A stretch of 64,000 nt of DNA, taken from positions 62,001 through 126,000 of the forward strand of contig JACJXC010000005.1 of the NCBI GenBank assembly GCA_020636835.1, read 5' to 3'. This stretch comes from Bacteroidales bacterium (GTDB lineage Bacteria; Bacteroidota; Bacteroidia; Bacteroidales; Tenuifilaceae). A model generated the notes under the pieces. The model ran no database searches. It was given only the letters and a program-made list of their open reading frames with translations, and was not told the origin of the DNA. Below are positions 9,407-17,964 of this stretch, piece after piece; the stretch's first letter is position 1; every line of letters starts with the position of its first letter. Both the position numbers and the translations under genes were made by a program.

Positions 9407-11130
9407 ATGATCAGCACAGCACCAGCATCTACCCTCGGAGTATGGCGTAATATCCTATTCGCCAGTATTATTGTTACACTATTAATTCCCTCCAGTGCCA
9501 CTGGATGTACAAACTACCTGGTAACCAAAGGGGCTAGTACCGACGGATCGACCATGGTGAGTTATGCCGCCGATTCGCACATCCGCTACGGGGAGCTATA
9601 CTTTAAACCTCGGGGTATTTGGCCTGCCGGATCGATGATAACCCTGTACGACAGAGGAACCAATAAACCCCTAGGACAAATCCCGCAACCCACAGAAACC
9701 TACCAGGTAATTGGTTTCATGAACGAATACCAAGTGGCAATTGGCGAAACAACATTCGATGGCATAAGTGAGCTTATCGACTCAACCGCTATTATAGATT
9801 ATGGTAGCCTCATGTTCCTTGCACTACAACGATCAAAAACCGCCCGCGAGGCCATAAAGGTGATTGCAGAATTGGTAGAACAGTATGGCTACGCCAGTAC
9901 GGGCGAATCATTCTCCATAAGCGATGCAACGAGGTTTGGATCATGGAGATTATAATAAGCGCACCAGTATCAATATGATAAAGACAAACAACATATCAAT
10001 ATTGATGAAGGGCAGTATGGGTTGCCGTCAGCATCCCGATGGTATATGTTCGGCACATGCCAACCAAGGCTCGCATTCAATCGTTCCCCTCGAAAATCAA
10101 GACATCAATTACCAGCAAGAACATCAACCAAATCAATAATCCCAATATTGGTGATATACTCGCACGATGTAATTAGTACGCAAAAAGCAAAAGGCTACTA
10201 CAAAGGGCGATGATAAAGATTTCATTTAGCGATGTGTATAACCCAATAAATTTCAGAGGGCTCGGTTCTGCGACACTTCGGGTTTGGGCATTTTCAACCA
10301 TATAAACTCCGACATGGGCAAATGCTGGGACTACGCCAAGGGGTGAAAACCTAAAAACCGTATGCCTTTATAAAACCCGAGCAAAAAGTTAACTCCCGCA
10401 GGATCTACAACAGTTTAAGCGCGATCATTTGGAAAACACTAGATATGAGCAGCAAATATGGAACGGCCCCAACCAATTACCCTACCGCTGGCGCCCCCTC
10501 ACATGGACAGTTAACGGTAAAACATATTTCCACGAAAGGGTAACCGCCACGCAACAAACAGGGTTCTCCTTTATTGCGCAGATGCGCCACTGGCTGCCCA
10601 ACCCCATAGGCGGATATTCTGGTTTGGCGTGGACGTGCAGCATCCACCGATGTGGCGCCCTTACATACTGCGGAATATCAAAGTCCCAGAATCTTACGCC
10701 GAGGGCAATGGCGATATGCTTACGTACTCCCCCACATCGGCATTCTGGGTATTTAACCGGGTGGCCCATTTTGCCTATCACCGTTACGATATTGTAATGC
10801 ATGATGTTAAGGCTCTTCAAGAAGAGTTGGAAACAAAATTCGCCGATATACTGGTATAGATGCCGCTGCGCTGAATAGGAAACCAATCGCGTGGCTGTTG
10901 GTTCTAACCGCTACTCATTAAACACCAGTGAAACCGGTTAACCGTGAACAGATTAAGCAACTGGTTGCTGGTTAAATACATCGACGTAAAAGGAGAACAA
11001 CAGGTATTCACCCGCAACCTGGGGCTACCGTAAGTCATCGCAACCGGGCTACAACAAGCAATTCCTCGAAACCATTGTAAACGGAACCAGGGTAAATTCT
11101 TGGAACAAAAGAATAAATTTCTACACTAAA
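9407..11130 (+). pseudogene. C69-family dipeptidase (PepD-like), frameshifted after residue 177
   Basis: The first 530 bp are open and encode a signal peptide (ending ATG) directly followed by CTNYLVTKGAS, whose Cys is the N-terminal nucleophile of processed C69 peptidases. Family blocks YAADSH, GETTFDG and IIDYGSLMFLALQR follow. From about 9930 the frame shifts repeatedly, yet expected blocks appear in order: PDG...SAHANQ (near 10040), the TRY..SKYGTAPNQLPYRWRPLTW region (10430-10500), VTATQQTGFSFIAQMR, VPESYAEGNGDMLTYSPTSAFWVFN (10680-10757), and SWLLVKYID-like residues near 10970. A normal gene would fill this interval to about 11.13 kb. Export then proteolysis of small peptides is the family role. 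Confidence 0.75.
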
Positions 11131-11145
11131 CTTACTTCATTTTTT

Positions 11146-12110
11146 ATGAGAAACTACTACCTAACTTTACTTTTGATTTCCAGCAATGTATCTCGGAGCA
11201 AACCCTGTTAGTGGATTTGCTAAAAATTGCCGCAACTTATACAAAAAGTGCGAAACTTGACAAGTGCAAAACTTGTGTACCAAAGCAGATCATCGATACG
11301 TTTTATATTTTGCCTTCCCGAACGGAGGGTTTGTGATAGTGTCGGCCGACGATCGAAAGTCAATTGTTGCTACTCTAACAAATCTGTGCCTTCTAAAATT
11401 AATGCCGCAATCCTATAGCCAGTTTAAATGGTATGCCCCACAAATTGGGCTCAAAATCCAAATCAGCCAAAAGCGTAAATCGAATGGACATCGCTCATCG
11501 AGGCAATATAGCAAAGGGCATAAAAGCGCAGGGCCATTGCTCCAAACAACATGGAACCAAGAACCCTACTACAACAGTATTTCCCAGGCACGCAATTGGC
11601 TGCACGTTGCAACAACAATGTCGCAAATAATGAAGTACCAAATGGCCGTATGAAATTTAAATTTTCATAAGTAACCAATATACAAATTTGAAAACTTCAT
11701 ACGAAATGGGATAACATGCCAACTCAATATCGGCAAGCGAGATTCAAAAAAAATGCAATACCCACTATGCTACCATGGGGTATCTGTAAACATGAATTCT
11801 GGTTCCGGGGCTCCGAGGATTCGCTAACCTCGTACTTTAAGTATGATCCTACTCATCAACATACAGTTTGATAAAATCAAACAAATTGATGCAATTAAAA
11901 CCGAATAGATGCAAAGGCCTATTTACGTGCATGCTGATGGGCCATGCATTGTTTGGTGGCTACGACGAATCGATAAATACATATTAACGCTTGGGGATGG
12001 CTCCTTAAACGGGTATTTTACAGTAACCGCTATGAATCCTGGATCATACAATTTTAGCAAACAACACCATGATTGCTGGGATAAAACCTGGCGATGAATG
12101 CAAAACTGGA
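11146..12110 (+). pseudogene. C10-family (streptopain/Spi-like) cysteine peptidase, frameshifted
   Basis: It begins with ATG and a hydrophobic leader (MRNYYLTLLLISS). Across frames the Spi-type prodomain is seen (YVLYFAFPNGGFVIVSADDRK near 11300), then the mature start GPLLQTTWNQ (11532-11561), the active-site region GC.VATTMSQIMKY (near 11600-11640), and a C-terminal segment with HAD.ALFGGYDES and SLNGYFTV.AMNPGSYNFSKQ (11930-12060) that normally carries the catalytic His. Every block is intact, but the frame changes between them. C10 peptidases are secreted virulence-type or nutritional proteases. It may be fused to the propeller that follows, because no start or leader is visible between them. 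Confidence 0.7.
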
Positions 12111-13428
12111 TAACAAAGCTCGGCGTATCAAACAGGAATTCCATATTCGGCTAAATAATCGAACAGCAGGCGGTGCCTACTGGTATGCAAACCAGTCAGT
12201 ATACAAAAAAATAGTGGAAGAACAACGGTTCCGGGTCTATTAGCAAGCAATACAGGAGTATTCAGCCGCAATGATATCCAAAGCAAAATATGCATAGGTG
12301 CCTTTGATGGAACAAATGAGTCGGTAAAATAGTAAAAACACAGACGGAGAATAACCTGGACACACCAATCGACAGCAACATTTACTGTAAACGGATTTCA
12401 AACGTGGTACATTTGGGATGCAAATAATGGTTTTCTGCATGGGCGACCCCAACGGAATACTTCGAAATATACACCAAACCAATGGTGGCACTTGGACAAG
12501 AGTTACAGAACAAAATCCCAGCAAACCTATCAGAAGGAGAATGGAACCTATCAATGTGCTGTGTAAATGAAAGTCGCCTGGTTGCGGCAATAAAGGAAGA
12601 ACCAATCAAATCTGACAGATAAAGGACACACCTGGACTACATAAACGCAATCAAGCTACATTGACTTTACGTTCAAGGATCAAAATACTGGGAATAATGG
12701 GCACAGCAAATCTTACAGAACAACTGATGGAGAACTGAACTAGGGTGAGCCTTACCGTTGGGAAATTTCTACAGGCTGATTTTGCTACATACCCAACTAA
12801 AATTCCAGTATCGACGGGATCTGACTATACAAACGAAAAAGGGATATCCTATAGCCTCGACAACGGGAACACCTTTACGATTAGCCGTTTTTGCAAAACT
12901 ATCAATTCTTGCTGGAATGCCCAATGGACGCGTGGACTGGCCTTTAATACAAATAACGAAGGCATGTGGGAGATAAAGTTATTTGCAAACTTCAAAATCA
13001 GGGTTGAATAAACCATAATCTTCACACGATCACTGGCTCCCCCGAAAGTTGGGCTGGAATTTTGGAAAGGAGCATCGCAAAAATAAATGGCCTAGGACCC
13101 CTATAGTAAGCTGCTGAGTTACAAGAACATTACCTAACAATTGAAGCAGGTGATACATGTGTTTACATCAGGAAAGCACTAAACGTAACATGGGCATCGC
13201 AGTAGAAACAATGAAAGAGCTAGCAATTGCTTGCTACCCCAGTCGAGACATCTTTGATAAAAAAAGGGTTTGAAAAAGGAATCATACAGGTTTTACACCT
13301 CACCGGCATCCTGGCAGCAATCCAATGGCATTACGAGATAACCGCATAAAAATTAGCACATCGCGTTTACATCGTAAAATTGAAAGAGATGGAACATCCC
13401 TCCTGGTTCCTCGATAATTTGACAATTT
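12111..13428 (+). pseudogene. YCF48/BNR-type beta-propeller with T9SS sorting domain, frameshifted
   Basis: Pieces in different frames spell a typical secreted Bacteroidota propeller: AFDGTNESV, NGFQ..VHFWDANNGF.MGDPNGEYFEIYT (12390-12470), TWTRVTEQNP, FTFKDQNTG, YRTTDG, KFLQADFATYP, GISYSLDNGNTFTI and AFNTNNEG.MW. Near the end, IACYP.SRDIFDI, KGIIQVF, RIKISTSRLH and IYIVKL look like a type IX secretion C-terminal sorting domain, ending about 13.42 kb just before a terminator. This is either the C-terminal half of the C10 peptidase polypeptide or a separate gene with an unrecognised start. Confidence 0.6.
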
Positions 13429-13433
13429 AATAC

Positions 13434-13460
13434 AAAGGGGATACACGATTCCCCTTTTTT
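13434..13460 (+). terminator. Intrinsic terminator
   Basis: AAAGGGGA and TCCCCTTTTTT form a hairpin with an 8-base loop and a T tract. It closes the damaged peptidase/propeller block. Confidence 0.75.
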
Positions 13461-13493
13461 GTTATCAGGCAAACAAAAACTGGTCCCGAACTA

Positions 13494-13575
13494 CAGAGAA
13501 AGAGGATTCGAACCCCGGACCTGTTACAGTCAACGGTTTTCAAGACGCCGCATTCGACCGCTCTGCCATTTCTCC
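13494..13575 (-). tRNA. tRNA-Ser(UGA), with apparent single-base deletions
   Basis: On the minus strand: acceptor GGAGAAA, D-arm GCAGAGCGGTCGAATGC, anticodon loop CTTGAAA (anticodon TGA), a long variable arm (TTGACTGTAACAGGTC), T-loop TTCGAAT and 3' acceptor TTTCTCT. Relative to a class II serine tRNA, one base is missing in the 5' anticodon stem (GCGT against ACCGT), the T-stem is down to four good pairs, and the first acceptor pair is G-T. These are one-base differences in G or C runs, the same kind of change seen in the neighbouring damaged genes. Identity is clear, but functionality as written is doubtful. Confidence 0.7.
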
Positions 13576-13732
13576 AGGGGCAAAAGTACTGCCTTTTTAA
13601 TCTACAAATGGGGACACTAAAAAAAAGTTTAAATTTTATAGAGGTAAGCACTTACATATCTCATTAAATTTTCAATAAATTAGCACTTTGAACATCAAGT
13701 GATGTGATATAAAACCAATAAAAAAGGCTACA

Positions 13733-13834
13733 ATGGCAAAAAATCCATCAAAAAACACATTTATTGATAAATGGGCTAATTTTGTCTTTGATAGTCAACT
13801 AACTATTTCTAACCCTAAAAATTATCAATTATGA
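13733..13834 (+). CDS. Possible 34-codon leader ORF upstream of HU
   Basis: ATG at 13733 opens a 34-codon frame (MAKNPSKNTFIDKWANFVFD...) whose stop overlaps the HU start codon as ATGA. Such overlap usually means translational coupling. The codons look plausible and the N-terminus is lysine-rich, but I know no family. It may equally be chance within an AT-rich leader. Confidence 0.25.
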   Translation: MAKNPSKNTFIDKWANFVFDSQLTISNPKNYQL

Positions 13835-14103
13835 ACAAAGCTCAATTAATTGATGCTATTGCTGCTGGAGCAAAAATCACTAAAGCTGATGCTAAAAAAG
13901 CATTGGACGCTTTTGTAAAAGCCACTGGTACTGCTCTTAAGAAAGGTGACAGAGTAGCTCTTGTTGGTTTTGGTTCTTTCGCTGTTGCTAAAAGAAACGC
14001 AAGAACTGGCCGCAACCCACAAACTGGTAAGCCTATCAACATTAAGGCTAAAAAAGTTGTAAAATTCAAAGCTGGTAGCGAACTGAACGGAAAAGTTCAA
14101 TAG
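13831..14103 (+). CDS. hup: HU-family DNA-binding protein
   Basis: A 90-residue protein of exact HU/IHF length. It begins MNKAQLIDAIAAGAKITKADAKKALDAF, carries the conserved arm GFGSFAVAKRNARTGRNPQTG with the intercalating Pro, and ends VKFKAGSEL. HU is a dimeric nucleoid protein that bends DNA without strong sequence preference. A strong terminator follows directly, so it is monocistronic apart from a possible short upstream ORF. Codon use (GCT, AAA, GGT) is more biased than in the neighbours, as expected for an abundant protein. Confidence 0.95.
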   Translation: MNKAQLIDAIAAGAKITKADAKKALDAFVKATGTALKKGDRVALVGFGSFAVAKRNARTGRNPQTGKPINIKAKKVVKFKAGSELNGKVQ

Positions 14104-14122
14104 CAAAACTTTTTTTCTCTTC

Positions 14123-14152
14123 AGGAGAACCCGCTGGTTCTCCTTTTTTTTT
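14123..14152 (+). terminator. Intrinsic terminator of HU
   Basis: GGAGAACC and GGTTCTCC enclose a CGCT loop and are followed by nine T. Confidence 0.9.
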
Positions 14153-14169
14153 ACCAACACAGCATCCCC

Positions 14170-14898
14170 ATGAATGCCCATGATTCAATATACATTCAGG
14201 ACGCCACAACCCGACAAGCACTTATCGAATACCTATCAAACTTAGTGCTTGACCGACGCATTGCCCTCTTCAAAAAAGTACTAACCCACCGAACCCGATA
14301 CATCACCGTTGTGCTTGAAGATATATTCCAATCGCAGAATGCCAGTGCTGTTCTAAGAACCTGCGACTGCCTAGGAATACAGGATGTTCATGTAATCGAA
14401 AACTGCCATCCCTTTAATATCAACAGCGAGGTGGACATGAGCGCATCCAAATGGCTTAATATATATAGGTATAACGGGCTTCGCAGTAACACACCACACG
14501 CTCTGCAAACACTAAAGAGAAAAGGGTATCGAATTGTGGCCACATCGCCCCACCGAAACCACAGTACCTTAAACGACTTCGATGTTTCGCAGGGAAAAAT
14601 CGCCCTTCTGTTTGGCACAGAACTAACGGGTTTATCCGATGAGGCCATGAGTATGGCCGACGAATTCATCACCATTCCCATGTATGGCTTTATCGAGAGC
14701 TACAACATATCGGTGTCGGCAGCGCTACTGCTATATGAACTCACGCACAAAATGCGATGTATGAACATAAGCCACTCGCTAAATCAAGACGAAACGGAAC
14801 AAATACTCCTTCAGTGGCTTAGAGTATCCATAAAGAATTACGACAAAATCGAAAATAGATTTTGGGAGGAATACCACAAAAAAAACCTAATTTTGTAA
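14170..14898 (+). CDS. trmH: tRNA (guanosine-18-2'-O)-methyltransferase (SpoU/TrmH)
   Basis: A 242-residue SPOUT methyltransferase. Motif 1 is around NASAVLRTCDCLGIQDVHVIE with the catalytic Arg region, motif 2 is LLFGTELTGLSDEA, and motif 3 is IPMYGFIESYNISVSAALLLYE, which form the trefoil-knot SAM site. An N-terminal helical segment and C-terminal tail match TrmH rather than the shorter TrmL. It methylates the 2'-OH of G18 in tRNA. It starts 18 bp after the HU terminator and precedes a response regulator by 41 bp on the same strand. Confidence 0.85.
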   Translation: MNAHDSIYIQDATTRQALIEYLSNLVLDRRIALFKKVLTHRTRYITVVLEDIFQSQNASAVLRTCDCLGIQDVHVIENCHPFNINSEVDMSASKWLNIYRYNGLRSNTPHALQTLKRKGYRIVATSPHRNHSTLNDFDVSQGKIALLFGTELTGLSDEAMSMADEFITIPMYGFIESYNISVSAALLLYELTHKMRCMNISHSLNQDETEQILLQWLRVSIKNYDKIENRFWEEYHKKNLIL

Positions 14899-14939
14899 TT
14901 CCGTAAGTTTTTACTTAAATTCGGTGAAAATTATTGTAT

Positions 14940-15650
14940 ATGAATTGCATACTGATTGACGACGATGAGATGTCGAGAAGAGTGGTTGAAGAGTACGTTG
15001 GCAAGGTAGATTTTCTGCAGCTAACCCATTCTTTTGCAAGCGCAGTTGACGCATTAAATCACCTTAAGAACAATCCCGATGATGTTCATCTCATATTCTT
15101 GGATGTTGAAATGCCCGAGATGACCGGCATGGACTTCCTAGAGGTGAGTTCTACTCATCCCCAAGTCATCATTATATCCTCAAAAGAGAAGTATGCATTA
15201 AAAGCCTTTGAGCATAGCGTAACGGACTACCTACTAAAACCCATTACATTCCCCCGTTTTTTCAAGGCCGTGAGCCAGGTGTACGAGAAGTATAACCAGC
15301 AACGCTCGCCGCTAGACGAGGACAAGGAAATCTTTATCAAGAAGAATAACTCGCTCATTAGGGTAAAATTCAACGATATACTCTGGATTGAAGCTCTCGA
15401 AAATTATATTGTGATTAACACGGTGAACGATCGGTTCACCATACACCTAACCATGAAATCGATTGAGAATCAACTCCCTCCAGTGCGGTTCAAACGCGTT
15501 CATCGATCGTTCATCGTTAACCTAAACCGAATTGATAGCATTGAGGATAATGCCATCGCAATTAAGAACAACGAGGGGAAAAAGGTAATACCCATAGGCA
15601 AATCGTACCGCGATAAACTCCTCAGCGAGATCAATCTAATTAACAAATAA
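14940..15650 (+). CDS. LytTR-family response regulator
   Basis: About 236 residues. Receiver domain (1-120): acidic pocket DDDE near residues 7-10, phospho-acceptor Asp in LIFLDVEMPEMTG, and K in LLKPI. LytTR DNA-binding domain (about 140-236): IFIKKNNSLIRVKFNDILWIEALENY..., VHRSFIVNLNRID. No histidine kinase gene is adjacent, so the partner must be elsewhere. A TTG two codons upstream is possible, but the ATG at 14940 fits the family start. Its stop is 10 bp before the class III aminotransferase, so the two are probably cotranscribed. Confidence 0.9.
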   Translation: MNCILIDDDEMSRRVVEEYVGKVDFLQLTHSFASAVDALNHLKNNPDDVHLIFLDVEMPEMTGMDFLEVSSTHPQVIIISSKEKYALKAFEHSVTDYLLKPITFPRFFKAVSQVYEKYNQQRSPLDEDKEIFIKKNNSLIRVKFNDILWIEALENYIVINTVNDRFTIHLTMKSIENQLPPVRFKRVHRSFIVNLNRIDSIEDNAIAIKNNEGKKVIPIGKSYRDKLLSEINLINK

Positions 15651-15660
15651 GAAACAGACA

Positions 15661-16854
15661 ATGATAAGCAACAGGCAACTATTCCTTAACCACGTTGCCC
15701 AAACATCCGATTCCCCCCTTATGCTTGAAGTGGAACGAGCCGAGGGGGTTTATCTTTTTGGGCCAAATGGCGAAAAACATTTCGATTTGATATCTGGGGT
15801 TTCCGTTAGCAACGTGGGGCATAGCCATCCAAGGGTTGTTGATGCAGTTAAATCGCAGGTAGATAAGTATATGCACCTAATGGTTTACGGCGAAATAATA
15901 CAGAATCCACAGGTACAGCTAGCCTCGAAACTGGCAAGCCTTTTACCAAAGCCCCTCGACTCCGTTTACTTTTTAAACTCGGGCAGCGAGGCCATTGAAG
16001 GGGCAATGAAATTGAGCAAACGCCATACCGGCCGGACCGAGATTATATCGTTCGAAAATGCTTACCATGGAAGCACGCAGGGATCGCTAAGCATAATGGG
16101 CAGCGAAACATTCAAACACGCCTACAGGCCGCTACTCCCCGATACTCGCATGCTTAAGTACAACAATACCGATGACCTTCGACATATTACAAGTAAAACA
16201 GCCTGCGTTATTGCCGAACCCATTCAAGGCGAAGCGGGAATAAACGCTGCCGGCAAAACCTTTCTGCGAAAACTCAGAGAACGATGCTCGCAGGTTGGCG
16301 CATTGCTTGTTTTCGACGAAATACAAACGGGGCTGGGACGTACCGGCAAGATGTTTGCCTTTGAGCATTACGGAGTAACCCCCGACATATTGGTACTGGC
16401 AAAAGCGCTGGGAGGCGGAATGCCGCTCGGAGCGTTTATCGCATCGCACGAAACAATGTGGGATCTTACCAACAACCCGGTTCTTGGACATATTACAACC
16501 TTTGGTGGGCATCCCGTATCGTGCGCAGCAGGACTGGCCGCCCTAAATGTAGTACTCGATGATAATTTAATTAATTCGGTAACCAAGAAGGAACAAATCT
16601 TCAAAACCATAATCGGGAAGCACCCGTTAGTTAAAGAGATCCGTTCGTGTGGGCTGATAATGGCAATAGAATTGGGCAGTTTCGATAAAATGATAAAACT
16701 TGTAAAGTTTGGAGTAGAAAAAGGATTTATTACGGACTGGTTTTTGTTCTGTGATACTGCATTCAGGATATCGCCACCGTTAACCATAACCGAGGAGGAG
16801 TGCCAATTAGCTGCTGATCTTATTGTTAAAGGGCTGGATGAGATTAATAGGTAA
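15661..16854 (+). CDS. Class III PLP-dependent aminotransferase
   Basis: A 397-residue protein with the class III signature: LNSGSEAIEGAMKLSK (cofactor phosphate binding), AYHGSTQGSLS, EPIQGEAGI, LVFDEIQTGLGRTGKMFAFEH, and the Schiff-base Lys in ILVLAKALGGGMPLGAF. Related enzymes are acetylornithine, 4-aminobutyrate and ornithine aminotransferases. The substrate cannot be fixed from sequence, and no biosynthetic partners are adjacent. It follows the LytTR regulator closely. Confidence 0.85.
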   Translation: MISNRQLFLNHVAQTSDSPLMLEVERAEGVYLFGPNGEKHFDLISGVSVSNVGHSHPRVVDAVKSQVDKYMHLMVYGEIIQNPQVQLASKLASLLPKPLDSVYFLNSGSEAIEGAMKLSKRHTGRTEIISFENAYHGSTQGSLSIMGSETFKHAYRPLLPDTRMLKYNNTDDLRHITSKTACVIAEPIQGEAGINAAGKTFLRKLRERCSQVGALLVFDEIQTGLGRTGKMFAFEHYGVTPDILVLAKALGGGMPLGAFIASHETMWDLTNNPVLGHITTFGGHPVSCAAGLAALNVVLDDNLINSVTKKEQIFKTIIGKHPLVKEIRSCGLIMAIELGSFDKMIKLVKFGVEKGFITDWFLFCDTAFRISPPLTITEEECQLAADLIVKGLDEINR

Positions 16855-16948
16855 TTTATTCAGAATAAATAAGAATCAATGTCGATTAGATAACATATCC
16901 TTAACTAAACGATATTGAATAAGAATTGATAATAAGAGACTGGAAGTT

Positions 16949-17866
16949 ATGAGATTGATTTTTGTTATTATTTTTTCATCGATTTTTAATGGGCTGTTTG
17001 CTCAAAATAGACCTGACAGTTCGTTAGGTAAGCAGGAGGAAATTCTGTCATCGTTGCTTAAATTAATTGCCAAGGAGACAAGCTTTACCGTAAAGGATTC
17101 GTTGAATGCTCAATTCAAAAAAACTTTTGAACAAGCATTACAGATTGATGGGGCGATGGATTACCCTTTCGATTCACTAAAAAGCATAGGCAAACTAGCA
17201 TCAAACGATAAAAAGATAAGAGTTTTCACATGGAACTTGCCCCAATCGGCTGGTTTACATCAATACTTTGGATTTATTCAAGTTAGGAAAAGCGACGGGA
17301 GTATTGCCCTGCATAGCTTAATCGACAACCGAAAAAATGTGAAAGACCTCAACAACGAAAGGTTAAATCCGGAGAGATGGATGGGCGGGCTTTACTACCA
17401 AATTGCCGATATAAACATCAATTCACAAACTCACTACATTTTACTGGGCTTCGACTTCAATAATCTTTTCACATCAAAGAAAATAATTGAGGTTCTATCG
17501 CTCGATGGCAATGAAAACCCTGTTTTCGGATTGCCAGTTTTCAATGTTGATAATAAAATGATGCTATCGCGAATTGTTTTTGAGTTCTCAGCAAGAGCCG
17601 TTTTCACACTAAGGTATATTGCCGACCAGCAAATGATTATTTTCGACCACCTCTCCCCTGCCAAACCTGAGTATTTGGGCGATTTTCAGTTCTACGGACC
17701 CGACTCATCCTTCGATGGATTTAAGTTGGAAAATGGAAAATGGATTTACGTTCGCGATTTAGATTTACGAAATCCACGCCGTGAAAGACCAAAACCCATT
17801 GACGCCCCAGTAGAAATTAAGGAACCAAGCTTTATCTACAAACCGTCGACAGGAAAATCGATCTAA
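16949..17866 (+). CDS. Secreted conserved hypothetical protein
   Basis: A 305-residue protein with a clear signal peptide (MRLIFVIIFSSIFNGLFAQ). The remainder looks beta-rich (WNLPQSAGLHQYFGFIQV..., FELENGKWIYVRDLD-like strands) with a proline-rich C-terminus. It resembles an uncharacterised secreted family I associate with Bacteroidota, but I cannot name a domain. It is monocistronic by spacing (94 bp before, 98 bp after). Confidence 0.65.
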   Translation: MRLIFVIIFSSIFNGLFAQNRPDSSLGKQEEILSSLLKLIAKETSFTVKDSLNAQFKKTFEQALQIDGAMDYPFDSLKSIGKLASNDKKIRVFTWNLPQSAGLHQYFGFIQVRKSDGSIALHSLIDNRKNVKDLNNERLNPERWMGGLYYQIADININSQTHYILLGFDFNNLFTSKKIIEVLSLDGNENPVFGLPVFNVDNKMMLSRIVFEFSARAVFTLRYIADQQMIIFDHLSPAKPEYLGDFQFYGPDSSFDGFKLENGKWIYVRDLDLRNPRRERPKPIDAPVEIKEPSFIYKPSTGKSI

Positions 17867-17903
17867 CCTTTAGATTCCGACAAATAATTACCAAATTTGT
17901 ATT

Positions 17904-17926
17904 TTCAGCATTCAACAAATGCTGAA
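17904..17926. repeat. Perfect 9-bp inverted repeat upstream of dpp3
   Basis: TTCAGCATT / AATGCTGAA with a 5-base spacer, 38 bp before the ATG of the M49 peptidase. There is no T tract on the plus strand, so it could be an operator or a 5' leader hairpin. Confidence 0.4.
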
Positions 17927-17964
17927 TGTAATATTTTGGATTATACACCTTTAACATTTTAACA

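Noticed and set aside
10482..12605. Minus-strand frames in the damaged peptidase region (10482-10886, 12240-12605)
   Set aside because: The plus strand carries recognisable peptidase and propeller residues across these intervals, so the minus frames are chance.
8100..13600. A novel noncoding or highly divergent system in the long stretch without open frames
   Set aside because: Frame-by-frame reading recovers known families (C69, C10, YCF48 propeller, T9SS tail, tRNA-Ser), so damage explains the lack of frames for most of it.
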